A stretch of 64,000 bases of DNA from positions 51,144 through 115,143 of the forward strand of contig NZ_KQ960645.1 of NCBI RefSeq assembly GCF_001553265.1, written 5' to 3'. A program made the position numbers and the translations under genes. Below are positions 35,304 to 44,595 of this stretch, one piece after another. Positions within the stretch are counted from its first letter, which is position 1. Every line of letters begins with the position of its first letter. The notes under the pieces were generated by a model. The model did no database searches. It was not told the origin of the DNA and saw nothing but the letters and a program-made list of their open reading frames with translations. Origin of the DNA: Prevotella sp. DNF00663 (GTDB taxonomy: Bacteria > Bacteroidota > Bacteroidia > Bacteroidales > Bacteroidaceae).

Positions 35304-36815
35304 TTAATATCCGAAAATAGTTTCTGTAGATACGCGCTTCACAGGGCCAATCTTTTCCAATTCCTTCATGTTCAGGTTCTTCTCGTCGCCTAGGATGATG
35401 TAGCGGTAAGGCTTGCGAGCCATGTGTTGTTGCTCGAAGTCGACTATATCTTTGAGTTGGATGCTTGGCAATGTCTCATAAATCTTCTTGTTCAAGTCGT
35501 AATCCAATCCACGGTTCTTGGCATTGATGTACGCATTGAAGAACCCACCGCGCATCGTACGAACGCTCGCATAGAATTTGGTGAGGCTTTGTTTTGCCAA
35601 TTGGAAGGCTGATTCGCTTTGTGGAATGGTGTCAAGAATCTCGTTAAAGACGCGTATACAGTCCGACATCTTGTCGTTCTGAGATATGATATAGGTCTGT
35701 ACCCATTCTGGATGATTCTTCAAACGAGGCATCATGTAGCGGGCAGATGCGCTATATGCCAGTCCGCGAGCTTCGCGTAGTTCTTGGAATACAACACCGT
35801 TCATACCGCTACCGAAGTACTCGTTGAAGACAGCTTCGATGGTCGCGCGTTCCGGAGTCCACTGTGTATTCTCGTTATGATACATCATCATATAGATGTT
35901 TTTGGCATCATAAGGAGCCAACAGCACCTCGTTCTGTGTTGTGGTTTGCTCTTGATACTCTTTCTTTGTGGGTATGTTGAGCAATTTCTTGCCCATACGG
36001 TGTTGCTTGTCTACCAATTTAGTGATGGCAGCGAGGCTCGACGGACCACAATAATATAAGGTGTGCTCATAGTTGCTCAGGTTTTTGATGAGGTCGACGA
36101 GCGTCTGTGGATTGGTCTGCTTGAGTTGTGAAGCCGACAATTGGTTCAGTTGAGGATTGTATTCGCCATAGATTCCATAGCTGGAAAGGGCACTGAAGTT
36201 GGCCGATTGAGACTTTTTGTTGTCGGCACGACCCTTTAGAATCAGACCCACATATTGATTGTAAGCCTCTGTGTCAACCTTCATGTTCTTCAAAACCTTT
36301 TCGGCCAATGCCACAGCGGCAGGCATGTTTTCGTTCAATCCGGACAGGCTGACGGTGATAGCATTATCAGATACGTTGATACCGAAGTCGCAAGCTAATT
36401 TATAGAATTGCTGTTTCACTTGGTCGGCAGATAATTTGTCTGTTCCCAATAAGTCTACATAGCCGGCTGCATAGTCGTATCTTACGTCGCTTTGTTTGCC
36501 AAATTCGTAGCGATACATCATAGTGAAGAGCTTGTCGTTGGCCTCTTGTCGATATACTACTGGCAGTTTCTTGCCAGTTTTGGCGAATGTTAAGTCGCGT
36601 TTAAAGTCTACAAAATGAGGTTGTATAGGCTCCGGCTTGCTGGCAGCTATCTTACGTAAGAACTCACTACTCTTATCTCTGTTGGTCGGAATAGCCGTGA
36701 TAGCCGGCTTTTCTATTTTCTTGATGGTCTTATCCTCGCCTGTCTTCTTGTATACACAAACGAAGTTTTGACCGAAATATTTGCGAGCAAACTCTACAAT
36801 CTGTTGTTTTGTCAT
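35304..36815 (-). CDS. C-terminal half of an M16 (pitrilysin-like) metallopeptidase, separated by an in-frame stop
   Basis: 503 codons encoding the second M16 repeat, in the same frame as the upstream fragment and separated from it only by TAG (36819-36821) and one AAG codon. The M16 core appears as YMMPRLKNHPEWVQTYI and VVFQELREARGLAYSASARY, the usual substrate-positioning R/Y region of the partner domain. It has no signal peptide and no HxxEH site. Alone it could not be exported or catalytic. It may be translated by reinitiation at the ATG two codons after the stop, but a broken or misread single gene is more likely. Fumarase follows 27 bp downstream. Confidence 0.8.
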   Translation of the reverse strand: MTKQQIVEFARKYFGQNFVCVYKKTGEDKTIKKIEKPAITAIPTNRDKSSEFLRKIAASKPEPIQPHFVDFKRDLTFAKTGKKLPVVYRQEANDKLFTMMYRYEFGKQSDVRYDYAAGYVDLLGTDKLSADQVKQQFYKLACDFGINVSDNAITVSLSGLNENMPAAVALAEKVLKNMKVDTEAYNQYVGLILKGRADNKKSQSANFSALSSYGIYGEYNPQLNQLSASQLKQTNPQTLVDLIKNLSNYEHTLYYCGPSSLAAITKLVDKQHRMGKKLLNIPTKKEYQEQTTTQNEVLLAPYDAKNIYMMMYHNENTQWTPERATIEAVFNEYFGSGMNGVVFQELREARGLAYSASARYMMPRLKNHPEWVQTYIISQNDKMSDCIRVFNEILDTIPQSESAFQLAKQSLTKFYASVRTMRGGFFNAYINAKNRGLDYDLNKKIYETLPSIQLKDIVDFEQQHMARKPYRYIILGDEKNLNMKELEKIGPVKRVSTETIFGY

Positions 36816-36818
36816 CTT

Positions 36819-38222
36819 CTAGATACGGTCCATACGATTCACAACCTGCTCCCATTCGATACCATTGATGAACGCATCGACGTACTGGCTAGCGCGAGAA
36901 TTGTTGTTCAATAGCGATGCATAGTAAGCTCGCTTCATGTTGTTGACAATCGAGGGAAGCAAATCGTCGGAGAATTCTCCATTTTTCAGCTTTTGAATCT
37001 CGGCCAAGATGAGGGCGCGAACTTGTTCCAATGTTTGGCCTTCTTTAGGATACCCCACAGCTATAAATTCGCTATAATCGGTCAAAGCATTGACTCCTGT
37101 GCCTGCTCCTTGTACTTTCATGGCTTGATTCAAGTTCAAATCGAAGAGACCGGCACGGCCGTTTGACAACAGCGAACTGATGACTTCGAGCGTATCATTC
37201 TGCAAAGAAGAAGCCTTGTCAAACTTCCATCCCATCATCATGTTTTCTGCTTCGATACCTATAACCGTCGTATCAACAACAGCAGTGAGATTGGGTTGAG
37301 CAGGGAATTCTGGGCGTGAGAGGTTCTCACTTTTCTTCCATCCACCGAAATATTTGTCGATTAAGGCTACGGTCTCGTCGGGATTCAAATCACCGGCCAT
37401 ACAGATAGCTACATTATTGGGTACATAGTACTTCTTGAAGTAGTTTTTGATATTGACGATAGAAGGATTTTTCAAGTGGTCGCCCACACCGATAGTAGTC
37501 TGTGTTCCGTAGGGATGAGTAGGGAAGAGCTTTTTATTGAGAGCATCCCAAACTTTCCGGGCGTCCTTGGCCAAGCCGATGTTGTACTCTTCGTACACAG
37601 CTTCAAGTTCGGTATGGAAGCCACGAATCACCATATTTTGGAAACGATCGCTCTGTACTTTGGCCCAGTTTTCAATCTCGTTGGCCGGGATATTTTCCTG
37701 ATAGCAGGTCACATCGTTGCTCGTATAGGCATTGGTACCCTCTGCTCCGATGCTGGCCATCATCTTATCGTATTCGTTTGGGATATTATACTTGGCTGCC
37801 AACTGCGACAAGCTGTCTATGCTGTGATACCAAGCTTTGCGCTTTGCTGGGTCTTTGATGGTGCGATAGACCTCGTAACGATTCTGAATAGAGTCGAGTA
37901 GGGGTTGCTCGGCTGCCATATTACTGGTACCGAAGTGATTTGTTCCTTTAAACATCAAGTGCTCCAAGTAGTGAGCCAAGCCTGTCGTTTCAGCTGGGTC
38001 GTTGCGCGAACCGGTTCGTACGGCAATGTAGGTTTGGATGCGTGGTGCATCTTTATTGACGCTTAGATAAATCTTCAGACCGTTGTCAAGCGTATAAATA
38101 CGCGTCTGCATGGGGTCGCCTTTGACTGTCGTGTAGTGATAATCCTTAGCTTGCATACCCATGACGGAACATGCTAATACCATGACAGTGGCAATGATTC
38201 TCTTTGTTTTAATCATTTTCAT
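36819..38222 (-). CDS. N-terminal half of an M16 (pitrilysin-like) zinc metallopeptidase, ends at amber codon
   Basis: 467 residues with a signal peptide of about 25 residues (IATVMVLACSVMGMQA). The catalytic inverted zinc motif HYLEH is at residues 84-88, with the downstream glutamate region ELEAVYEEYN (about 205-214) as third ligand. It covers the active M16 domain and the first inactive one (about 250-460). Family members in Bacteroidota are single ~940-residue chains with both halves. Here the frame stops at ATC-TAG-AAG and continues unbroken. An active N-half with a separate C-half is known in two-gene M16 systems, so function is not excluded. Confidence 0.82.
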   Translation of the reverse strand: MKMIKTKRIIATVMVLACSVMGMQAKDYHYTTVKGDPMQTRIYTLDNGLKIYLSVNKDAPRIQTYIAVRTGSRNDPAETTGLAHYLEHLMFKGTNHFGTSNMAAEQPLLDSIQNRYEVYRTIKDPAKRKAWYHSIDSLSQLAAKYNIPNEYDKMMASIGAEGTNAYTSNDVTCYQENIPANEIENWAKVQSDRFQNMVIRGFHTELEAVYEEYNIGLAKDARKVWDALNKKLFPTHPYGTQTTIGVGDHLKNPSIVNIKNYFKKYYVPNNVAICMAGDLNPDETVALIDKYFGGWKKSENLSRPEFPAQPNLTAVVDTTVIGIEAENMMMGWKFDKASSLQNDTLEVISSLLSNGRAGLFDLNLNQAMKVQGAGTGVNALTDYSEFIAVGYPKEGQTLEQVRALILAEIQKLKNGEFSDDLLPSIVNNMKRAYYASLLNNNSRASQYVDAFINGIEWEQVVNRMDRI

Positions 38223-38226
38223 GAAT

Positions 38227-40089
38227 TTATAATGTTATACTGTTCTCTTCGTTTTGTTCTGTTTCGCGACTTAGCATATTGATGAAATCGCTCAATACAC
38301 TCTTTTCCACATCGCTTGATGTTAATTCTTGCTCAGCATTTTTGCGAATTTGGTCTGCCCACATGTGTCGAGCTGCGATACCATCTTGCATGATTTGCTC
38401 CGTGGCATCATCGGTTAGCTCGGTCAGATGGTAATAATTGAGTATCAATCGGTACGTCCAAGCCCACTCATATTCCCGGTACGACTCGTGGATGTCAACC
38501 AATCGGTCGATGATGTCTTGCACCGTCTCGATGTCACCATGCTTGATGTCGTTGATTAGCATACGTTCCTCACTCTTCGGTAAGAGCATACCGGCAAGGT
38601 CACTCCATTGTCCACAGCCCGTTTGAGCGTAGGGTTGTTCGGCTTCATTCTGCTCTATACGCTGCTTCAATACCGCTCCCATGTAGATGTGCAAGGCCAT
38701 ATCGTAGTTTTGGATGCCCTGTTTTAAGTCGGCGGCAGATATTGCGTGCTCATGATAATAATAGGTGGGAGCGTGTTCTCCCGATGCTTCGCGCAGGCGT
38801 TCGAGTATCTCTTTACCCTCGACGATACTTCCTATGGTGACAGGATTCAACCAGTCGAAGTCGACAATGCTTCTCTGAATGGCATGAACGCGCACATCGC
38901 GCTTCACCCACTTGTGTATGTCTCGATACAATCCGGCAGTGCAGAGTGTGTAGCCCGGCTTCAGATATACGGTGTCACCTACTGCTTTGAGCTGTGAGAA
39001 AGGCATTGACAGGGTATCAGGATGATGCGTTAAAACACCGGAACATGTAGAGAATGCGCCGATATGCACCGGCATGACCAGTTGACAACCGCTCTCTGTA
39101 GTGCATCCGCGCTCTAAAATACCATGATGGATAGCCCCCAGTTTACCGCAATCGTTGCTGAAATTAGTGGCGCTACCGGCATTGTAAAACGAGAACATGC
39201 CGCTCAATAGCAGGCTGTTTTGATGATGATTGGTACTGAAAGGACCGCAAAAAGCTGAGCAGACTTCCCCCTTACTCATGTTGGAATTGGCAAAGAAGAC
39301 ACTGCTAGTTGCTGTAAAACCATTGTTCAACTGACACGCTTCGCCTACAAAACAATCTTGTATCTTTACACCGTTGGTGATGGATGAACCGTCGCAGATA
39401 ATGGAATTTTCACAGATGACGGCCGTTCCAATAAATACACTGGCATTGGGTGAACTGATAATTGTGCAGTCGCAGAGTCGTTCGGCACCACTAATTTCAC
39501 AGTCGTCGTGAATGATGGTGTTGGTAATCTCTTTGGTATTGACAATCTTCACGTTGTTACCGATGATGCCACGGTCGGGCATACGGCGCTCAATATCCTC
39601 ATGAATGAGACGTCGGAGGGCGTCGCGCAACAGTTTGTCTTCGGCATGTAGCACCATGAGGGCGGCCAATTGACTGCTGAGATTGTGGAAGAGTAGCAGA
39701 TTGCCTTCGCCCGATTCGTTGAGCACGGAGACCGGATTACCCTCTCCATAAGTCGCTCCTTCGGCTGTTTCCATCATTGCCACGTTGCCGATATAGCAGT
39801 CGTCGCCTATCGTATAGTTGTTGATATAGGTGCCGATATTCTCTATGAGACAGTTGTCGCCGATAGAAACGTTGCGCAGGGTGGCGTTGTTGATACCACT
39901 ATGTTTCATGAATCCGCGGCTTACCTCGACATTTTTGGTAAATTCGCCCAACTCTATGTCACCGTAAAACATGACCCGATGCAAATAATTAGGCATGAAA
40001 TCCTCGGCTACCTGTATTGCAGTCCAGTCTTCGGCCCAACAATTATTCTCTTCAAGTGTGATGATTTCTTTGTCTGTCAACTGTCTCAT
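38227..40089 (-). CDS. DUF4954 family protein with left-handed beta-helix
   Basis: A 620-residue cytosolic-looking protein of the DUF4954 family. The first ~330 residues contain many hexapeptide-like repeats (NNATLRNVSIGDNCLIENIG, NYTIGDDCYIGNVA, NTIIHDDCEISGAERLCDC, SVFIGTAVICENSIICDGSS). These predict a parallel left-handed beta-helix as in nucleotidyltransferase-like and acyltransferase enzymes. The C-terminal third is helical. No catalytic residue can be assigned. It is 4 bp from the M16 gene and 11 bp after hflX, so it shares their operon. The family is widespread in Bacteroidetes and, to my knowledge, uncharacterised. Confidence 0.85.
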   Translation of the reverse strand: MRQLTDKEIITLEENNCWAEDWTAIQVAEDFMPNYLHRVMFYGDIELGEFTKNVEVSRGFMKHSGINNATLRNVSIGDNCLIENIGTYINNYTIGDDCYIGNVAMMETAEGATYGEGNPVSVLNESGEGNLLLFHNLSSQLAALMVLHAEDKLLRDALRRLIHEDIERRMPDRGIIGNNVKIVNTKEITNTIIHDDCEISGAERLCDCTIISSPNASVFIGTAVICENSIICDGSSITNGVKIQDCFVGEACQLNNGFTATSSVFFANSNMSKGEVCSAFCGPFSTNHHQNSLLLSGMFSFYNAGSATNFSNDCGKLGAIHHGILERGCTTESGCQLVMPVHIGAFSTCSGVLTHHPDTLSMPFSQLKAVGDTVYLKPGYTLCTAGLYRDIHKWVKRDVRVHAIQRSIVDFDWLNPVTIGSIVEGKEILERLREASGEHAPTYYYHEHAISAADLKQGIQNYDMALHIYMGAVLKQRIEQNEAEQPYAQTGCGQWSDLAGMLLPKSEERMLINDIKHGDIETVQDIIDRLVDIHESYREYEWAWTYRLILNYYHLTELTDDATEQIMQDGIAARHMWADQIRKNAEQELTSSDVEKSVLSDFINMLSRETEQNEENSITL

Positions 40090-40100
40090 GTCTATCTGAT

Positions 40101-41351
40101 TTAGCCTTCCATCTGTGGATAGAGGAAGTCGTTGTACGGATATTTTTGCACATGTAGCTCGCGCACCTTCTTATATAGTACGCTACGGAACTCATCGATG
40201 TTCTCTCGTTGCTTTGCCGATATGAATAGACAGTTATCATTTAGTCGTGCCATCCAAGTGCGTTTGAGCTCTTCAAGTGTGATATTCTCTTTACGAATCG
40301 GTGTTAAATCGTCTTCTTCCTTTTCTATCCACGTGTAGTTATCAATTTTGTTGAAGACTATCATACATGGTTTCTCGGCACAACCCAGTTCGCTGAGTGT
40401 CTTTTCTACCACTTGTATTTGTTCTTCGAAATCGGGATGTGAGATGTCGACCACGTGTAGTAGCAGGTCGGCTTCGCGCACTTCGTCGAGTGTAGATTTA
40501 AAAGAATCGACCAAATCAGTAGGTAGTTTACGAATAAAACCGACAGTGTCGGCCAATAGGAAAGGCAGGTTGTCGACCACAACTTTGCGCACAGTGGTGT
40601 CGAGTGTGGCGAAAAGTTTGTTCTCGGCAAATACTTCGCTCTTGGCCATGAGGTTCATCAGTGTCGATTTACCTACGTTGGTGTAGCCTACAAGCGCCAC
40701 ACGAATCATGCGGCCACGGTTCTTGCGTTGTGTGGTTTTCTGTTTGTCGATTTCCAATAATCGCTGTTTCAGCAGCGTGATGCGCTGTAAGATGATACGA
40801 CGGTCCATCTCTAACTGCGTTTCACCGGGGCCACGGAGTCCTACGGAACCCTTTCCGCCACCCGAACCAGAACCACCTCCTTGGCGTTCCAAGTGAGTCC
40901 AAAGGCGTTGGAGTCGCGGCAACATGTAGCGATATTGCGCTAATTCCACTTGAGTCTTGGCGTTAGCTGTCTGCGCTCGCATGGCAAATATGTCGAGAAT
41001 CAGCGATGTTCGGTCTAGAATCTTCACGCCAAGTTCGCCTTCTATGTTGCGTATCTGCTTAGCCGACAGTTCATCGTCGAAGATGACCATACCCACCGGA
41101 CGTTCGTTTTCTTCCTCGTCTTTGATGTATTGTTTTATCTCTTCCAGCTTACCTTTGCCCACATAGGTTACCTGACTAGGTCCGGCTACCTTTTGGGTGA
41201 ATCGCTTGACGGTGACGGCTCCGGCCGTGTCGGCAAGGAATTCCAGTTCGTCGAGGTATTCCTTGGTCTTTGCTTCGTCTTGGTTTTGCGTGATAAGTCC
41301 CACGAGTACGGCTGTTTCGGCCTTTACTTCTGAGATGACAAATTCCTTCAT
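40101..41351 (-). CDS. hflX: Ribosome-associated GTPase HflX
   Basis: A 416-residue GTPase that splits or rescues stalled ribosomes. The N-terminal HflX domain (about 5-190) includes VTYVGKGKLEEI and the glycine-rich RQGGGSGSGGGKGSVGLRGPGETQLEMD linker region. The G domain has G1 ALVGYTNVGKST, G3 DTVGFIRKLP, G4 FNKID and G5 FISAKQ. The start at 41351 (MKEFVISEVK) is preferred to the in-frame ATG at 41372, because the -7 promoter element TAACTTTG (41381-41374) abuts that upstream ATG. It is the first gene of the hflX-DUF4954-M16-fumarase gene run. Confidence 0.93.
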   Translation of the reverse strand: MKEFVISEVKAETAVLVGLITQNQDEAKTKEYLDELEFLADTAGAVTVKRFTQKVAGPSQVTYVGKGKLEEIKQYIKDEEENERPVGMVIFDDELSAKQIRNIEGELGVKILDRTSLILDIFAMRAQTANAKTQVELAQYRYMLPRLQRLWTHLERQGGGSGSGGGKGSVGLRGPGETQLEMDRRIILQRITLLKQRLLEIDKQKTTQRKNRGRMIRVALVGYTNVGKSTLMNLMAKSEVFAENKLFATLDTTVRKVVVDNLPFLLADTVGFIRKLPTDLVDSFKSTLDEVREADLLLHVVDISHPDFEEQIQVVEKTLSELGCAEKPCMIVFNKIDNYTWIEKEEDDLTPIRKENITLEELKRTWMARLNDNCLFISAKQRENIDEFRSVLYKKVRELHVQKYPYNDFLYPQMEG

Positions 41352-41373
41352 GTATATTGTATTATAATCCATG

Positions 41374-41381
41374 CAAAGTTA
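41374..41381 (-). promoter_or_regulatory. -7 promoter element (TAACTTTG) of hflX
   Basis: The minus strand matches TAnnTTTG. The predicted transcript starts near 41367, which places the usable start codon at 41351. Confidence 0.5.
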
Positions 41382-41529
41382 AGAAATAAAGTCATAAATA
41401 TGGCATTTCATCCTAAGTTTTATATACTCTAAGATTAGTATTTGCCAAGCGGGCTTGTCAATGGTGCGTTATAAAATATTAACTTTAAGAAAAATTGCTG
41501 TTTTGTTCGACTTTCTGATGTTTTTATGT

Positions 41530-41537
41530 TATCTTTG
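41530..41537 (+). promoter_or_regulatory. -7 promoter element (TATCTTTG) of nagB
   Basis: It matches TAnnTTTG, 41 bp before nagB. The nearest upstream TTTG (41502-41505) is 24 bp away, slightly longer than the usual spacing. Confidence 0.55.
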
Positions 41538-41577
41538 CTAATTCAAAAAAATAAGTAAACTAACTTAATTAGCAACC

Positions 41578-42363
41578 ATGAGAGTAATCATTGAAAAAGA
41601 TTATGAGAAGCTGTCTCAGTGGGCAGCGGAGCATGTTATCAATCGTATCAATCAGTTTAATCCTACACCAGACCATAAGTTTGTACTTGGTTTGCCTACA
41701 GGTTCTTCGCCTATTGGCATGTACAAGGCACTGGCAGAAGCTTGCAAGGCAGGTAGAGTGTCGTTTAAGAATGTGTTGACTTTTAACATGGATGAGTATG
41801 TGGGTCTTCCCGAATCACATCCTGAGAGCTACCATTCGTTTATGGCTCGCAATCTCTTCGACCATATCGACTGCCCAAAAGAGAATATCCATATTCTGAA
41901 TGGTAATGCAGAAGACTTGGAAGCAGAGTGCGCTCACTATGAGGAAATGATTCAAGAGGCCGGTGGCATCGACTTGTTTATCGGTGGCGTGGGTGTTGAT
42001 GGCCACGTAGCTTTCAACGAACCGGGTTCGTCATTGACTTCTCGTACTCGCCAGAAGACATTGACCACGGATACACGTATCGTCAATTCACGTTTCTTCG
42101 ACAACGATATGAACAAAGTTCCTGCTTACGCATTGACCGTAGGTGTGGGCACAGTGATGGACGCTCGTGAGGTAATGGTACTTATCAACGGCCACTCTAA
42201 GGCTCGCGCTTTGCAGGCAGTGGTAGAAGGACCGGTAACTCAGATGTTCACAATCAGCGCTCTTCAGTTGCACAAGCATGGTATTATTGTATGCGACGAG
42301 GCTGCTACCGATGAACTCAAAGTGGGTACATACCGTTACTTCAAGGATATTGAACATAAGTAA
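41578..42363 (+). CDS. nagB: Glucosamine-6-phosphate deaminase
   Basis: A 261-residue enzyme converting glucosamine-6-phosphate to fructose-6-phosphate and ammonia, feeding amino-sugar carbon into glycolysis. All catalytic residues known from E. coli NagB are present: Asp in FNMDEYVGL, Asp and His in [17 protein letters not shown], and the Glu that follows. [10 protein letters not shown] is the phosphate-binding loop. It is followed 29 bp later by a larger NagB-like fusion protein with its own strong Shine-Dalgarno. It would process GlcNAc released by enzymes such as the GH89 at 28184 (inference). Confidence 0.96.
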   Translation: MRVIIEKDYEKLSQWAAEHVINRINQFNPTPDHKFVLGLPTGSSPIGMYKALAEACKAGRVSFKNVLTFNMDEYVGLPESHPESYHSFMARNLFDHIDCPKENIHILNGNAEDLEAECAHYEEMIQEAGGIDLFIGGVGVDGHVAFNEPGSSLTSRTRQKTLTTDTRIVNSRFFDNDMNKVPAYALTVGVGTVMDAREVMVLINGHSKARALQAVVEGPVTQMFTISALQLHKHGIIVCDEAATDELKVGTYRYFKDIEHK

Positions 42364-42392
42364 AACGAACTTAATTATACAGGAGGTAAATA

Positions 42393-44384
42393 ATGAGATT
42401 ACATCTAAGTTCACAAATTGTACTGAATAAAGTACCTGAAGAGTTCTACCGTCCACGCACGGCTGTGGAGCGTTCTGAAATCACTCGTTGTGAGAAAGTA
42501 CCTACAGAGATTTTCGCAAAGGTAGAAGAAGGTGCCGTAAATATAGCAGATGAAATCTGCAAACTCATCAATGAGCGCAGCAACGAAGGCCGCAATTGCG
42601 TGTTGGGTTTGGGTACCGGTAAGTCGTTGGTGCCTGTTTACGACGAGTTGATAGCTCGTTATGAGAAGAAAGAGTTGAGTTTTAAGAATGTAGTTGTATT
42701 CAACGCATACGAATATTTCCCCTTGAATGCCGACAGTCAGCATAGTGCTATGGCTCAATTGCATGCTATGTTCTTAGACAAAGTAGACATTAATCCACAG
42801 AATGTATATGGTCCTGACGGTACCGTAAAGCAGGATGATGTACAGCAACAATGTCGCGCTTACGAGCAGAAAATAGCTGAATGTGGCGGTTTGGACATTA
42901 TTCTTTTGGGTATAGGACGTAGCGGTAATATCGCAACCAACGAACCCGGATCAGGGCTTACCACTACTTCTCGTTTGATGTTGCTTGATGCTACATCACG
43001 CGAAGAGATGACAATGAGCTTCAGTTCACAAGAACCTGTGCCTCCATGTTCCATCACTATGGGCATCGCTACAATCCTTGCGGCTCGTAAGGTGTTCATC
43101 ACTGCATGGGGAGATGAAAAGGCTGAGGTGATTCAGAAGATGGTCGAGGGACAGATTACAGACGCTCTTCCTGCTTCATTCTTGCAGACTCACAACGACG
43201 CTCACGTGGTTATAGATCTCGCTGCAGCCAGCCAATTGACACGTATCGTTCATCCTTGGTTGGTAACTTCTTGCAAGTGGACCGATAAGTTGGTTCGTTC
43301 TGCACTCGTATGGCTTTGCTTGAAGACTGGCAAACCTATCTTAAAACTTACCAATAAAGATTATAACGAGAACGGATTATCAGAACTTTTGGCGCTGTAT
43401 GGTTCTGCTTACAATGCCAATATCAAGATTTTCAACGACCTACAGCATACGATTACCGGTTGGCCGGGAGGTAAACCTGACGCTGACGATACCAATCGTC
43501 CGGAGCGTGCAAAGCCATTCCCCAAGCGCGTTATTGTATTCTCGCCACACCCCGACGATGATGTTATCTCCATGGGTGGTACTTTACGTCGCCTCGTTCA
43601 GCAGGGACACGAGATGCATGTAGCCTATGAGACCAGTGGAAACATTGCTGTTGGCGATGAAGAAGTAACTCGTTTCATGCACTTCATCAATGGTTTCAAT
43701 CAGATTTTCGGCGACGAAAAAGATGAAGTTATCAAGAGCAAGTACAAAGAAATCAAAAAGTTCTTGGCCGAAAAGAAAGAAGGCGACATGGATACACGCG
43801 ACATATTGACCATCAAGGGATTGATTCGTCGTGGTGAAGCTCGCACAGCTTGTACTTACAATGGTGTACCATTGGAGCGCGTTCACTTCCTCGATTTACC
43901 ATTCTATGAGTCTGGTAAGATCGAGAAATTGCCTATGGGTGAAGCTGATGTGGAAGTGGTTTTGGAGCTTTTGCGCAAAGTTAAACCTCATCAAATCTAT
44001 GTTGCAGGTGACTTAGCCGACCCTCATGGAACTCATCGCAAGTGTACCGACGCTGTTATGGCGGCTATTGACGTAGAGAAGGAAGCCGGTGCTGAGTGGT
44101 TGAAAGACTGCCGTATTTGGATGTATCGTGGTGCTTGGGCTGAATGGGAAATCGAAAACATTGAGATGTGTGTACCGATGAGTCCCGAAGAGTTGCGTGC
44201 TAAGCGTAACAGTATCTTGAAGCATTCAAGCCAAATGGAGAGTGCTCCGTTCTTAGGAAACGACGAACGTCTGTTCTGGCAGCGTTCTGAAGACCGTAAC
44301 CGTGGCACAGCTAAGTTGTACGATGATTTAGGTTTGGCATGCTATGAGGCTATGGAGGCATTCGTAGAGTACAAACCTCTATAA
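42393..44384 (+). CDS. NagB-like (catalytically degenerate) domain fused to PIG-L/LmbE deacetylase domain
   Basis: A 663-residue fusion. The N-terminal part (about 25-300) is homologous to NagB. However, FNMDEY is replaced by FNAYEY and [11 protein letters not shown] by GRSGNIATNEP, so the Asp72, Asp141 and His143 equivalents are lost while the Glu is kept. The C-terminal part (about 378-663) is a PIG-L deacetylase with the zinc motif SPHPDDDVISMGG (about 384-396) and DPHGTHRKCTD (about 544-554). The NagB-like half is probably a sugar-phosphate sensor or scaffold, and the PIG-L half an N-deacetylase. The start has a strong Shine-Dalgarno AGGAGGT (42381-42387), rare in this window. A terminator follows at 44411-44446. 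Confidence 0.9.
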   Translation: MRLHLSSQIVLNKVPEEFYRPRTAVERSEITRCEKVPTEIFAKVEEGAVNIADEICKLINERSNEGRNCVLGLGTGKSLVPVYDELIARYEKKELSFKNVVVFNAYEYFPLNADSQHSAMAQLHAMFLDKVDINPQNVYGPDGTVKQDDVQQQCRAYEQKIAECGGLDIILLGIGRSGNIATNEPGSGLTTTSRLMLLDATSREEMTMSFSSQEPVPPCSITMGIATILAARKVFITAWGDEKAEVIQKMVEGQITDALPASFLQTHNDAHVVIDLAAASQLTRIVHPWLVTSCKWTDKLVRSALVWLCLKTGKPILKLTNKDYNENGLSELLALYGSAYNANIKIFNDLQHTITGWPGGKPDADDTNRPERAKPFPKRVIVFSPHPDDDVISMGGTLRRLVQQGHEMHVAYETSGNIAVGDEEVTRFMHFINGFNQIFGDEKDEVIKSKYKEIKKFLAEKKEGDMDTRDILTIKGLIRRGEARTACTYNGVPLERVHFLDLPFYESGKIEKLPMGEADVEVVLELLRKVKPHQIYVAGDLADPHGTHRKCTDAVMAAIDVEKEAGAEWLKDCRIWMYRGAWAEWEIENIEMCVPMSPEELRAKRNSILKHSSQMESAPFLGNDERLFWQRSEDRNRGTAKLYDDLGLACYEAMEAFVEYKPL

Positions 44385-44410
44385 TTTACGGAATTAATAT
44401 AAACCTTTAT

Positions 44411-44446
44411 AAGGGCGGAGATGTGTAAACATCTTCGCCTTTTTTA
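44411..44446 (+). terminator. Terminator of the nagB operon
   Basis: GGCGGAGATGT pairs with ACATCTTCGCC (one wobble) across a short loop, followed by TTTTTT. Confidence 0.85.
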
Positions 44447-44595
44447 GTGTGCAAAAAATAGGGGATAGATACTGTAAACACCTCTTTGACCTAACCTAAT
44501 TGTAGGTAATTTACTTGTTGGATGCTCCTTTTCTTTCTATTACCTCACAGGTTTTCAGTAGCTTTGTTAATAATTAATCATTCAAAAACTATAAT

